Assembly: GCA_029783825.1 (NCBI GenBank)
Contig: JAREIK010000343.1
Location: forward strand, 558,001-622,000
DNA: 64,000 nt
Direction of reading: 5' to 3'
Origin: Sapria himalayana
Taxonomy: Eukaryota > Streptophyta > Magnoliopsida > Malpighiales > Rafflesiaceae
Shown here: one piece after another, positions 36,880 through 45,358 of the stretch
How the letters are laid out: each line of letters begins with the position of its first letter
Position numbering within the stretch: the stretch's first letter is position 1
Position numbers and translations under genes: made by a program
Notes under the pieces: generated by a model
Database searches by the model: none
Told to the model about the DNA's origin: nothing
The model's input: only the letters and a program-made list of their open reading frames with translations

Positions 36880-38486
36880 TATACACACACACATATACAC
36901 ACACACATATACACACACACACACATATACACACACACATATACACACACATACACACACACACACTTATACACACATACAAATTACTAGGTTTGGGGCA
37001 ACTCATATGTTAGATATGCCCATCTAAATGAAGAGAATGGGCATTTTAAAAAATACTTGAATTCTTATTGGGTTGCTGGCATCTATTTTGACAAAGAGAT
37101 TGAGTGTGGGTATTTAAAAATGAAACCAGTAAAAGTTGGAGATCAATAGCCACGAAAACCCCAATCGGAAGGACACGATCTCGTTTCCAAAACATCATCT
37201 GGAAACAGTTTGTGCTCTCCCATGTTAAATGAAAAAGAAAAAGGCACCTGAGCCATTATTGGGTTGCTGGCATCTGCAAGGGGCGTCAAGCGAATTTTTT
37301 TCCTTGTAGGGGAGGAGATGACAGATTCCAAGTCACGTGCAGAATGTTCCTTAATTTGATCATTCCCACCCGATCCCATGGAACCAAGAAATTCCTCTCC
37401 AAAAGGAAGCTTCAGAAACCGAACAATGCACTCCTTCTCGCTTCTCCTGCCTACATGTTGTGCGACCTTCTTCCAGTCATCTCCATAATTCATGATAGCT
37501 TCAAGAAGTTGCAGTGTCTCTTTTTCAGCCCAATCTGCCTTTGGAACTCCAGCCTTAGATTCCCGAGAGGCATGGCATCTAGCACAGAGAGCATTGTTAT
37601 GCTGTGCAACAAAGGTAGTCGTCACTATATAATCCACAAGAGTCGCCTAACAATTTTGCATGTGCCAATGTCGTGCACTAAAACAGAATGGGTCCATATC
37701 ACCCTGCAAGAACACATGTTTCCATGGTCAATAATTACGTTGGGCATGTGATGAATACCGTATCAGAAACGAAGGATGGAATGCTGCAAGCCGAGTGGCA
37801 CCCACTGCAAATTTTCATGGAGGATGCTCTGCTGAAAGGGATGGAATCAACGAGGGCCCCACCAACACTGCCACTGAGAGGCGGGGTACTTTTGGTGTCC
37901 TTCTCTTCCCATTTCAGAAGCTTGCTAGAAAGGGAGGGTGAATAATTAATGAGACCCCATGTTTCCAAGAAATCAAAAACCCTAAGAATGGACCCCACGT
38001 CGCCCACGATCGTCTTTCTCACGTCGGTGAAACATAACTTGCGCAGAGGATTCTTCCGAAACTGCTTGATCATGGAGTTTCTGTAGTATAAGTAAACCCC
38101 TGGTTTCTTAGAGAGGCGGGAAGTGACGCAAAATTCCGGCAGAAGTCGGGCCTCGCACTCACTGATGCTGTACCAGGAAAACCACCCTGGAAACACAAAA
38201 TAAACCAGATTTTTGCATAAAATAGCATAAATGGCGAATAGCTACGGGGAAACGAGAAGAGCAACTCACTCGAGTAGCTAGGGATAAGAATGGTGTCCGT
38301 ATCGGATGCAGAAGGAGTTTGAAGTTCAGTTGGAGTGATGATGTTGGCTTGTAGGATTTCGGGCTTAGCTGGAGATGAAACGGAGGAGATGGTCGGAGTT
38401 TTTTCTGATTGATTGGGATTCAACGAGGGAGAACTAGAGGCTCGGAGCTCCGGCGGGTGGTCAATCGAGGGAGACGCGGAAGCCAT
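12226..38486 (-). CDS. SWI3B: SWI3B-type SWI/SNF complex subunit, complete, six coding exons over 26 kb
   Basis: Family role: SWI3 proteins are core scaffold subunits of plant BRM/SYD SWI/SNF chromatin remodellers. Seen here: exons 38270..38486, 37759..38186, 37248..37601, 33408..33549, 13464..13585 and 12226..12363, all GT-AG and frame-consistent, giving 466 aa (Arabidopsis SWI3B is 469 as I recall). The SWIRM domain is at about residues 68-155, ending [16 protein letters not shown]-like cysteine cluster is at 199-224, SANT at 237-285 ([18 protein letters not shown]), then [14 protein letters not shown] and AAFLSALAG, and a C-terminal helical segment at 405-460 ending [12 protein letters not shown]. 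The KLLKWEEKD stretch and the C-terminus point to SWI3B rather than SWI3A, C or D. Oddities: two ZZ cysteines are serines, residue 73 is Arg before WFSW, and an intron of 19.8 kb. Confidence 0.93.
12364..13463 (-). other. SWI3B intron 5, almost wholly microsatellite
   Basis: A 1.1-kb intron in which about 12397-13406 is compound microsatellite. Only the splice sites and a few dozen bases at each side are ordinary sequence. Confidence 0.9.
12397..13406. repeat. 1-kb compound CA/CATA/CATAGA/TA microsatellite
   Basis: Mixed (CA)n, (CATA)n, (GATACATA)n and (TA)n. Two blocks around 13020-13160 and 13200-13400 repeat the same order (CATACATAGATA, then ATTCAAAGA, TA run, CA run), so the array grew partly by segmental duplication. 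The 144-210-residue Tyr/Ile/Cys/Thr frames are artefacts. Confidence 0.95.
13464..13585 (-). CDS. SWI3B: SWI3B coding exon 5
   Basis: Encodes [19 protein letters not shown], then a short acidic stretch and [15 protein letters not shown], which aligns with the KEExxVExAI...EV(E/Q) helix of SWI3B. The two-base start completes the Gly codon left by exon 4. The first half is acidic and unlike other SWI3Bs I recall. Confidence 0.85.
14190..15320. repeat. Degenerate repeat with ACACGGACACG-type ends, interrupted
   Basis: The left part (about 14195-14290) is rich in ATACG/ACACGGACACG and the right part (about 15130-15305) in CGTGTCCGACACGCGGACAC. They could be the two sides of an old inverted-repeat element. 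Between them are AT-rich sequence, a C-rich minisatellite (14553-14656 and 15069-15122) and the GC-rich element at 14657. Confidence 0.35.
14657..15068. mobile_element. GC-rich hAT-like MITE, copy A
   Basis: Ends TAGAGGTGTCAA and TAGACACCTCTA. Body GC-rich with GGCCCG/CGGCACG motifs and the internal palindrome GACC..GGGT..GGGTCtgattgGACCCGACCC..GGTC. Flanks TCGCCCCC and CACCCCCT match only with a one-base shift, in a C-run. It sits inside a C-rich minisatellite. Confidence 0.85.
15553..15630 (+). mobile_element. 5S-derived repeat, partial
   Basis: CTAACACACCAGATTTCAT then GAACTCCAAAATAAATGTGTT follows 5S rRNA up to box A; the rest has diverged. Confidence 0.4.
15902..16358. mobile_element. 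GC-rich hAT-like MITE, copy B
   Basis: Ends TAGAGGTGTCAAACGGGC and GGCTGACACCTCTA. Target duplication CACGTGCC/CACATGCC, one CpG-type mismatch. Palindrome GGGTCGGGTCaaatcaGACCCGACCC. Orientation is opposite to copies A, C, E and F by the side of the T-run next to the palindrome. Confidence 0.9.
16610..16735 (+). mobile_element. 5S-derived repeat, strongly decayed
   Basis: AATACACATAATTTCATAAG then AATTTCGAAGTTAAAAAATA resembles the 5S box A neighbourhood. Downstream similarity is weak. Confidence 0.3.
17850..18032 (-). mobile_element. 5S-rRNA-derived SINE-like repeat, copy 3
   Basis: On the minus strand: CATCACTAATGTACTGGATT, CATAAGAAGTATAAAGTTAA, TGTGTTTGGTCGTGATCA, TTAAGATATTTGACC, then CCCTTGGATTTGTAAGG and an A-rich tail. 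Same order of segments as the copies at 7896 and 53248. Confidence 0.65.
19574..20152. mobile_element. GC-rich hAT-like element, second subfamily
   Basis: Ends TAGAGGTGTAG and GAGACCTCTA. Flanks ACCATACA/ACAATGCA agree at 6 of 8. The interior differs from copies A-F: ACTTACATGACCAGCCAATT paired with AATTGGCCACATG, and two full 34-bp units plus a third partial one of TAGACCGCCCAGTGACAGGG around 19791-19870. Confidence 0.65.
20236..20666. mobile_element. GC-rich hAT-like MITE, copy C
   Basis: Ends TAGAGGTGTCAACCGGGCC and GTTTGACACCTCTA with the internal GGGTCGGGTCtgattcgACCCGACCC palindrome. Flanks GTATGAAA and ATTGTAGC do not match, so the target site has decayed or been rearranged. A 189-residue Arg/Gly/Ala-rich frame across it is spurious. 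Confidence 0.85.
20667..20960. other. GC-richer non-coding stretch
   Basis: Contains repeated GCTAGCACCTAG/GCTAGCAACTAA words. It looks like a decayed repeat; nothing codes here. Confidence 0.4.
22940..23215 (+). pseudogene. Ty1/copia reverse transcriptase fragment
   Basis: Reads [39 protein letters not shown] and [11 protein letters not shown], matching the copia L..F.MKDLG.L.YFLGIE......I.LSQ.KY..DLL segment. It has a stop, and no flanking LTRs were seen. Confidence 0.75.
24490..24912. other. Decayed GC-richer repeat beside copy D
   Basis: Words such as GGCCCGGCAC and CCAAGCCC suggest an old relative of the hAT-like family. No ends could be identified. Confidence 0.35.
24913..25279. mobile_element. 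GC-rich hAT-like MITE, copy D
   Basis: Ends TAGAGGTGTCAAACAGGC and GGTTGACACCTCTA, flanked by a perfect 8-bp target duplication TTGCTATC. Palindrome GGGTCGGGTCgaatcaGACCCGACCC. 367 bp, orientation as copy B. Confidence 0.95.
26709..26948. repeat. 120-bp tandem duplication
   Basis: Two adjacent diverged units, each ending TTTTCATAATATTCACTATT. They share GTTATCATTATA and CTCA(A/G)(A/G)CCATT. Confidence 0.7.
27531..27943. mobile_element. GC-rich hAT-like MITE, copy E
   Basis: Ends TAGAGGCGTCAACCG and ATTTGACACCTCTA, with a perfect target duplication GTCAGGCA and the GGGTCGGGTCtgattcgACCCGACCC palindrome. A local GGCACGGTTAYTGTACCG duplication lies near 27820-27865. Confidence 0.95.
28733..28880. 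repeat. 49-bp tandem repeat, three copies
   Basis: Each unit has ATTAGTTATTATTGA and then ATATTTTTTGAGCAA; the spacing is 49 bases. Confidence 0.85.
29584..29966. mobile_element. GC-rich hAT-like MITE, copy F
   Basis: Ends TAGAGGTGTCAACCGGGCC and GTTTGACACCTCTA. Target duplication GCTTAACA/GCTTAGCA. Palindrome GGGTCGGGTCtgattcgACCCGACC. Confidence 0.93.
30180..30548 (+). pseudogene. Ty1/copia reverse transcriptase/RNase H junction fragment
   Basis: Reads [14 protein letters not shown], then [40 protein letters not shown] and [12 protein letters not shown], matching copia LIYL..TRPDI.Y.V...SQF...P...H..A..R.LRYLK. It is 7 kb from the fragment at 22940 and of the same orientation, opposite to SWI3B. 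The two partly overlap in homology (FxIKMIY), so they come from two elements. Confidence 0.75.
31442..31566. repeat. Dispersed direct repeat, copy 1
   Basis: Shares CCCTCATAT, GATTG..G..ATCTCACATGAGT and GCTCCCATCAAATAG, followed by an A-run, with 33236-33365. Confidence 0.6.
31769..32078 (-). other. Unrecognised overlapping open frames
   Basis: Two minus-strand frames of 70 and 82 codons overlap. One includes [20 protein letters not shown]. Neither was assigned to a family; base use is slightly less AT-rich than the surroundings. A decayed retroelement or chance are both possible. Confidence 0.2.
32135..32683. mobile_element. 0.55-kb interspersed repeat with ATTGTTA ends, copy 1
   Basis: Shares long collinear words with 53596-54069, including CTTG.TCCCTTGAGAA and ATATTTTTGATTCTTTTAAA, then AATCAAATC.TGAATCATA. 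The ends ATTGTTAAATCG and TTTGATAACAAT are roughly inverted, so this may be a MITE. Confidence 0.5.
33236..33365. repeat. Dispersed direct repeat, copy 2, next to SWI3B exon 4
   Basis: Partner of 31442-31566 on the same strand, ending about 40 bases from the exon 4 donor. The origin is unknown. Confidence 0.6.
33408..33549 (-). CDS. SWI3B: SWI3B coding exon 4
   Basis: Encodes [20 protein letters not shown] through [10 protein letters not shown], the conserved Ala-rich helix that follows IMAQ in SWI3B proteins. It lies 3.7 kb from exon 3 and 19.8 kb from exon 5. Phase 1 at the GTATGA donor. Confidence 0.9.
33937..34337. mobile_element. GC-rich hAT-like MITE with replaced interior, copy G
   Basis: Ends TAGAGGTGTCGACCGGGCC and GTTTGACACCTCAA, with a perfect target duplication GTCGTGCT. 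The outer parts match the family, but the GGGTCGGGTC palindrome is absent. Instead there is AT-rich sequence with AATCCTAAATTTTTTAAAA and AATTTAGGGTTTGGCC. Confidence 0.88.
34472..35085. mobile_element. 614-bp hAT-like element, TAGGGGTGCTAATGA ends
   Basis: Terminal inverted repeats TAGGGGTGCTAATGA and TCATTAGCACCCCTA, flanked by GCCATCTC/GCTGTCTC (6 of 8). The interior is rich in ACTCGACTC/GAGCTCAACTCG words. The 34477-34580 segment is repeated directly at about 34926-35030. No coding capacity. Confidence 0.88.
35354..35689. mobile_element. GC-rich hAT-like element, second subfamily, copy H
   Basis: Ends TAAACGTGTCAAATGGGC and GTTTGACACCTCTA. Target duplication GTCAAACA/GTCCAACA. The interior TTGGTCAACCACGTAAGCC matches the second-subfamily core seen at 46837. 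Confidence 0.8.
35812..36080 (+). mobile_element. tRNA-derived SINE candidate
   Basis: GGTCACGAGTTCAAATC resembles a box B. Downstream, TTCAAAATAA, GATAAGATTT and ACCAAAACTTAATTATTTT parallel the repeat at 42850. Confidence 0.4.
36594..36980. repeat. (TA)n plus (TATACACACACA)n minisatellite in SWI3B intron 3
   Basis: About 30 bases of TA, a T-run, then some 340 bases of 10-14-bp units TATACACACACA. All six frames are largely open because the array lacks stop codons; the 115-181-residue frames are artefacts. Confidence 0.95.
37248..37601 (-). CDS. SWI3B: SWI3B coding exon 3 (SANT)
   Basis: Starts HNNALCARC, the last ZZ pair, then the SANT domain with Trp at about 239 and 258, LPFGEEF, and the [14 protein letters not shown] segment. 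The donor is GTGCCT. Confidence 0.92.
37759..38186 (-). CDS. SWI3B: SWI3B coding exon 2 (SWIRM)
   Basis: Encodes [18 protein letters not shown] through the [15 protein letters not shown] and [10 protein letters not shown] motifs of SWIRM, then KWEEKD and the first cysteines CSGCHSAC. Ends SDT before GTATTC, phase 0. Confidence 0.92.
38270..38486 (-). CDS. SWI3B: SWI3B coding exon 1
   Basis: Residues 1-73: a Ser/Pro-rich, presumably disordered N-terminus ending at ILIPSYS, the start of SWIRM. The donor is GTGAGT with phase 1, followed by an 83-bp intron. Confidence 0.9.
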
Positions 38487-38899
38487 TAGAGAGGCGCAGG
38501 AACTCGTTTGATAATATTACAGGCATTAGTTGACAAGGCACTTGAGACATTGACGAGATTTGTATTTAAATGAACAAAACAAGAAATAATTAAAAAAAAA
38601 ACGATTTTTCTAAATTAAAAAAAAATGTAACAAAAAAAATTATTATTTATTGGAAAACTGAAAGTCTGAAAATGGGATCGATGTCCAAAATATCCCCGTA
38701 AATTTTTTAAAAAAAATTAATCTAAAACAGTAATTTTCAAATTCAAATACCACTTTTTAGGATTTAAAAACTTGGTCAATTCTATAAAATTCATTTCCAA
38801 AAAAATGAAAATTAATTTTTCCTATGAAAAGTAATTTTCAAAAAAAATAAGCCACTATTGACTATTAGTATTGAAAAGTAAATTTCATAAACCAAAACT

Positions 38900-39314
38900 T
38901 ATATTATATATATGTGTATGTGTAGGAACATATTATATATAAAAATTTATTTATATAAACATATATGTGTTATATATATATATCTTCATGTATATAAAAG
39001 TTTATACGTGTGTGTGTGTGTGTGTGTGACCATATATATGTGTGTTATATAGACTTATACATATATGTAGATATATATTTATATATCTTCATGTGTGTAT
39101 ATACATGTGTGTTTGTGTGTTAATAAGGTTATATATATAATCATATATATATATATATATATATATACTTATATATAGATATATAAATGTATATACATAT
39201 ATATACCTACATATATATATATATATGCCTATATAGCACATATATATATATATATATACATTTATTTATATAATTATACGTATATATATATATATATGCC
39301 TATATATGTATAAA

Positions 39315-39347
<33 letters not shown>

Positions 39348-39420
39348 TATATGGGTTTATATATACATAATTTTCCTATATAAGTATGTACATATATACA
39401 CACACACACACACACATATC
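38900..39420. repeat. TA/TG-rich microsatellite cluster
   Basis: Alternating (TA)n, (TG)n and (CA)n tracts, with recurring ATATATGCCTATATA and TATATAAACTTATA words. Confidence 0.85.
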
Positions 39421-42400
39421 AAATTCAAAAAATGAAAATAAGTTTTTGTTTTATGAAAATTACACTACAGTACTTAGAGCAATTTATATTTATCTAAGGC
39501 CACTTTTCCTATTGAAAAGTGGTTTTCATTTTTTTGGAAAGATTGCTTTACGAATCAAATTTTGATTTTTGAATTCAAAAATCATTGTTTTAGTTTTAAA
39601 TTTTTCTTTAAAAACTTGAGAGGAATGATTTTTAGAATTTATTTTGTTGGAAAGATAAGTTTATTTATAATAATTTTGCAAAATTTGAGTTATAGTTATG
39701 AATTGAAAATTTTTTGTATGAAATGTGTACTTTGGTATAATTGGTAACTAGAAAGGAAGTAAAAATTCACACAAATAATGGTGTTTAACATGTTATGACT
39801 TGATTATATCTTTGATTACTTATAAATTAGTCTTGGCATATATTATTGGTCGAAACTCTACCAACACAATTGTAGTAATCTTCATAGATCATAACTTTAC
39901 TACTTTGTTAACATAATTATTTCACTGTACAGCACATTCTATTAGTTGTGAAGATTTCCTAGAGTTGCAGTTAAACAAGCTGAAAACAATTTTTTTTGCG
40001 GTGATATTAATTTCAAGTTATAGTAACCAAATATCTTACCTGTGCTAAGAGTTATGGCAGCCTCTAGATGTCACTACTTTTCTTTTGTCAAATCACAAAA
40101 TATTCTAACTCAAGTCATGACATTTGGCTATAGAATTACAAAGATTCAAACTCGAGTCACGAGTAACATATGACTCTAGACTCAAGAGAAAAACCAAAGT
40201 CATGGTATCACTTAGTGCCTTGGCAATGGGTTACAAAAACTGAATGTACAAGTCACAGTCATATTTTCACATAACAACTTTATATTACATTGACTAGATG
40301 AACAAGCCACTACTATGTTTCAGTGTCTTGACTTTTCCCAGCATCTCAATCATCAATTAGGAGAAAGAAACCAAAACCAAAGCTAGTGTTAAGTATAATG
40401 ACTTTGTGATATAGAGACTAAATGAGTCATCATGACTTTTCTCAGCATCGTGACCATCGAGCAAAGGAAAGAGACCAAATTTGTAGCTCAAACCCAGTGC
40501 CAAAGTTTTTTGTTGCATAACTGAAAGATTGAAGTTGGAACTTTGATTCAGCATCACTAGTTCCAATTAAAGAAACTTGCACCAAAAGCTTAGATATATT
40601 TAAAAAAATCATAAGAAGTCAAAGATAGACACGAGAGGCATGAGAAAGACGATCAAAAAAACTCCATAATTCTATTTTTGGGGTGATTCATAAGCAATGA
40701 GAACAATACAAGGCACGAGCAATAATCCTAGGAGGCAACATACATTCTGACCCCTCTTATATGTAAATTAAAGTAAAATTGAGCATCTTTTAAAGAGATT
40801 TAAATTTTGATATCTAGATTATCTCAATGAATGAAATTAGGCACTCAAATTCACATGAGATAGATTTATACTTATCTCGCATATTTTTCTCCCTAATTTC
40901 ATGCTGAAAGGAAAATTCACAGATAATATAATATATTTATTATGATAGATGCTTAATTTAATTTGTAATATGGTATTTTGTTATAATATTATTTGGTTAT
41001 AGATGATTTGGTAATTAAATAAAATTAAGATTAAAATTTTTGCTATTGATAAATTCATAGATGATTAGAGTGATGGAGAGTGACGCATAATTCATGAAAT
41101 AAACTCATTCATATGATAGAAAAGAAAGTGACAACTCTTACGACTGTGAAGCATTAAACAAACTTATTTATCTAATCCTAAAATTGATATATATTTAATC
41201 ATTGAGAGCATTGTGCTTACAAAGCCGAAAGCACGAAAACATTTATGGGACACTCAATTATGTATGTCTTAGATGTACTGATCATCAATTGATGTTGATT
41301 GGTAGATAAAATATTCTCCTAAGAGTTTCACCTTTTATGTGTGAGTCATCTATCATAGTAGGGGATGAAGATAAGTAAAGCATGTGATAGGCGTGAATGA
41401 TAGTGATAGTCATATGAATTACATTTGATTATATGGCTCCCACCAGGGAAACATAAAGGAAAACATATGTTAATTATTCGAGTATGATACTAATAAAGTA
41501 AAAAGTAAAAATATTTTTATTACCTCATCAATTCTCATTGAGAAAGACACTAGTTATCTAAAATGTGAATTCTTGTGAATGACCTCAAAGTAGAGATGAT
41601 GCGTTGTCTCAGTAATAAAGTAATGAGATGACAGTCATGAAGAGACTGTCATTGGAAATAGCTCAATAATTGATAACCATCTTATATGCTAGTAGGGCTA
41701 TAAGTCATTCCATAATTATCAAACCTTCATTTTATGATAGAGTATAATCAACAAAAAAATAACTATTTATGAATTACATCACATAAAAATAGGAATCACC
41801 CATAGAATCTAGAATTTATGACTTGAACCCTATTTAACATGCCAGCTAGAGCAGCTATTAATTATCACTAACTAATCTAATATTACAAATGCAATTCCTA
41901 TGAGATTTATATTTAGATTATAGGTTTACTTTATTACTTGTATAATCTATATACTTATGGAATGATATTTGATGAGAGATTCTCATCCAACTAGCATTTA
42001 TGATGCACTTAACTATAAAATTAGGTTAAGTGTCATCATTTGATGACAGTGTGCTCTTAGTTTAAGTGTCATCATTAATTTAGTGGCACAACATCACCTA
42101 GTGTACCAAACCACAAATATTATTGAATTGGTGCACTAAAACATTATTTATATATAATTTGAAATTGATGTATTTATTTTTTATCATCCATCATCAAAAT
42201 AATTTTTATAAAAACATGACCAAAAGGACTTTTCATTTTCCAATATGATCAAATATAAATCATCATTATAAAAATATTAAAAATATTTTAAAATACACTT
42301 GTCATCTGTAACATAACATGATCCTAGTTATTCCTATACTATATCTCTCCAATTTGCAAATATTTCGAAATTTTTCCAACTCTTGGAAAGTGACATAAAA

Positions 42401-42459
42401 TCTAAGTGAGTGACATGTAAGTTGTTCCATATTAACATCTAAGGACCTCATTATATACT

Positions 42460-42800
42460 AATATGTGTGTGCGTGCGTGCGTATATATATATATATATAT
42501 TATATATGTTTATATATGTATAAATGTATTTATAGTTATATATTTAGCTATATTTACATATGTATATATATTTACATATATATATTTGAATATGTTTATG
42601 GTTGTTCATATATCTATATATGGTTATATATTTATATATGCTTATATAATTATATATTATTAAATATTTATATAAGTATATAAGTATTTATACTTACACA
42701 TGTAGATATAATTATTTATGTAGACATATTTACATATGTATATACATTTGCATACATATATATTTATATATGTTATATATTTATTATTTATGATTATATA
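42460..42800. repeat. (TATATTTA)n-type AT array
   Basis: Imperfect TATATATTTATATATG units after a short GTGCGTGC run. Confidence 0.85.
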
Positions 42801-42849
42801 TCTAAGGAAGTTTATATATATAAACTTATATCATTTAGCTTGTCAAATA

Positions 42850-43125
42850 AATTATTGCTAGTAGTTGGATGGTTTGCGGTGCAATTTACTATGCGTAGGT
42901 CGTGGGTTCGTTCAAACCCCATCATAGCTATTTGAAGAGGTTAATTTTGGTAAACAACTTTGAGAATGAAAAAGTGTTTTTTTTTTTTTAATTTGCAGGG
43001 CAAGATTAGGTGATGCATTTCAGTGCATCAAAACTTAATAATTTTTGATTTTGATGTACTTTTTTTTAATTTTTAAAAAATTACATTTTTTTAAACTATT
43101 TTATATCTGGTGCATCAAAACACAA
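42850..43125 (+). mobile_element. tRNA-derived SINE candidate
   Basis: GTAGTTGGATGGTTTGCGG resembles box A and GGTCGTGGGTTCGTTCAAAC box B, followed by a T-run and a GGTGCATCAAAAC tail. It has no foldable tRNA and so is not a tRNA gene. Confidence 0.5.
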
Positions 43126-44044
43126 ATCCCCCCTGTTTGAAACTCTCTGCCATTGTGATCACCATTCCGTGAACATTACCACACCATGATTGATCTATAA
43201 CATCACTTGCATCTTCTTCTGTGACTAATTCTCAAATATAGTAATATTTTTCTTTTTGATATTTAATCCTAAATTAGTTTCGTTCTCAATAAATTGCTCC
43301 CATAAGGTTCAATTTTTTTTAAAAGTATTTTTTGAAATTAATCTCTTATATACTAATGTAGTTGCTTTAATAAAAAAAAAAGCAAACTTGATGAAACCAT
43401 TGTATATCCAAAACACTCACGAAGAATGGAAAGGATACTATGTATCAATAGTATCATAATTCATAAGAACAGCATGGGTACTAATATGAATGTGTCATTA
43501 ATTGTACGACTAAAACTGTGAGATCAATCTAAAAATTAATGTTTTCTATTAGTTGTTTTTGTTTTTGATCATGGATCTAAGGATATTTCCGGTAATTTTA
43601 ATATACATACATGAGAGCTTTTGAGCCTCAAATTGATTAAAATTATAGAATTATTAGCTTATCAGACTTAATTTGGGCTATAAATTTTGGTTTGTTTGTT
43701 TTTTTTTTTTTTTTTTTGTTGTGAACTGGCTAGGTGTCTAATTTTCATCAAGTAAAATCATGGTAAATTTGGCCTTCTCCCTAGAACACACACCCATGTG
43801 TAAGTCCTAGCGAGCCATGCTCCTCCTAATGGGGGGAGCTAGAAATTGAACTCTAAGTCTCAGAGTGTGGGTGGTAATGTGGATTTCAATTCCCTAAAAC
43901 ATCATCCGCTAATTGTAAACTAGACTTGTGTATTGTCTGCTCCCCACATGCCCAAACAATATATTCCTTATAGTGAGATACTTCTAATATTTCTTAATTA
44001 TTTTACCTCGATATTTGTTTTATGAGTTTTTATTCACATTTGTC

Positions 44045-44225
44045 TTAATATTATTTTTTTTTTATTTATTTTTTTTAATTTTTTTTTTAATTTTTTTCAT
44101 TTTTTTAATCTTTATATATTTTTTTATATGTTTTTATATTTTTTAATCTTTTTATTTTTTTTATTTTTTTATTTTTTTTTTATTTTTTTTTTATTTTTTT
44201 TTTATTTTTTTTTTATTTTTTTTAT
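44045..44225. repeat. (T8A)n-like T-run array
   Basis: About 180 bases of T-runs spaced by single A bases; on the gene strand this is an A-rich array downstream of HMGR. Confidence 0.9.
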
Positions 44226-45133
44226 CCCCCTCAACCCTTCTTTCATAATCCCTCGGTCCCTCATATATGGACCTTGGGGTCAAAGGATCAGAGCAAGTTC
44301 ATAACCCCGATATCACCAATATATCATATTGTAAAGATACCCTAAAGCAAGTATCTAGCACCTTTTAGAATTGATTAATTGAACTATATTCTAGTGTTAT
44401 ATAGTTTTTTTCCTTTGTCAATCAGACTATCATTATATTTATATATATATATATATATATTATGGTTATTATATGTAATGTGTTTAGCGGCACCTTGACA
44501 TTATAAATCATAAATGATGTATTATCTAGTGATTATTTTATAATATTTTTCTTTTTACATAACTAACATATTTCAATAAGATAAGATCTTTAACATCACC
44601 CTTTATTTCATCTGACAAACCATGATCTCATTTGTTTCAATTTTGTAACTTTTTAAAATTATAAATCCTGATTTTAATTGAATTGTCTTTTCACATAAAT
44701 CTCTCGTGCCAATAATTATAATCACGGTAGTTTGTATCATCCTATAACTTTAAGATAGCGCTGAAAAGTTGAAAAATTTAGCACACGCCCCAACCTCATG
44801 GCTACAACCATTGCGCCAGCAGCCTAGCCATGTGGCCATGCTGCTGCACCCAAGTCCCAAAAGTGAAAAAAGTTCAATCGGATTGGGGCCAAGTTTCACT
44901 ATCACAATAAGGAGAGTTGAATGCTCATACTACATATCGAAGAAGCAAGCAGGCTTGTGCCGAAGAGACTGAAAGAGAAACATAACAGGACTGGCTACCA
45001 TCCTGACTCGACACATCCCCCGCGCACAACACTGACTGTAAACTGTAAAGGCGGCTCCTATAACTCAAATTGGGTTGGTTGGAAAGAGGCAGGCTAATGG
45101 CCCATCGCCATCGAATTCGGCTCAGGGCGTTGG

Positions 45134-45358
45134 CTACATCTTGTTTGATCGGTTGTACTTCATGTGACTCTTGACCAGTTGGCCTGCTGCGAGCGCAGCC
45201 ATCAAGGAGAGTTCCCCAGCCAAGACTGAGCCAGCTACGATCGAGGCTAACCGCCTCGAATTGGCCCCTGGCGACTCGCGGTTCGCACCCTTCAGGCCAA
45301 GCACATTGAGGCACGCAGACTGAGACGCGAGATGGGTCCCACCCCCGACGGTGCCGAC
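45134..45358 (-). CDS. HMGR: HMGR coding exon 4
   Basis: Residues 508-581: [52 protein letters not shown] stop. Confidence 0.96.
   Translation of the reverse strand, partial: VGTVGGGTHLASQSACLNVLGLKGANRESPGANSRRLASIVAGSVLAGELSLMAALAAGQLVKSHMKYNRSNKM

Larger units (their letters stand above)
33550..37247 (-). other. SWI3B intron 3, 3.7 kb
   Basis: Holds two GC-rich hAT-like elements, a 614-bp hAT element, a tRNA-like SINE candidate and a (TA)n/(CA)n minisatellite. No coding sequence was seen between the splice sites. Confidence 0.85.
38487..45133. other. Intergenic region between SWI3B start and HMGR stop
   Basis: 6.6 kb with no gene recognised. The first few hundred bases should hold the SWI3B 5' UTR and promoter; no core elements could be assigned with confidence. 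The rest is AT-rich, with TA/TG microsatellites (38900-39420, 42460-42800), a SINE candidate and a T-run array. Confidence 0.7.

Noticed and set aside
36482..37027. A 181-residue plus frame and three minus frames
   Set aside because: Repeat translations of (TATACACACA)n; the array lacks stop codons in any frame.
37344..37945. Plus-strand frames of 85 and 135 residues
   Set aside because: Antisense to SWI3B exons 2 and 3; no family resemblance.
42860..42930. tRNA gene
   Set aside because: Box A and B words are present, but the arms do not pair and no acceptor stem can be built; better explained as a SINE head.
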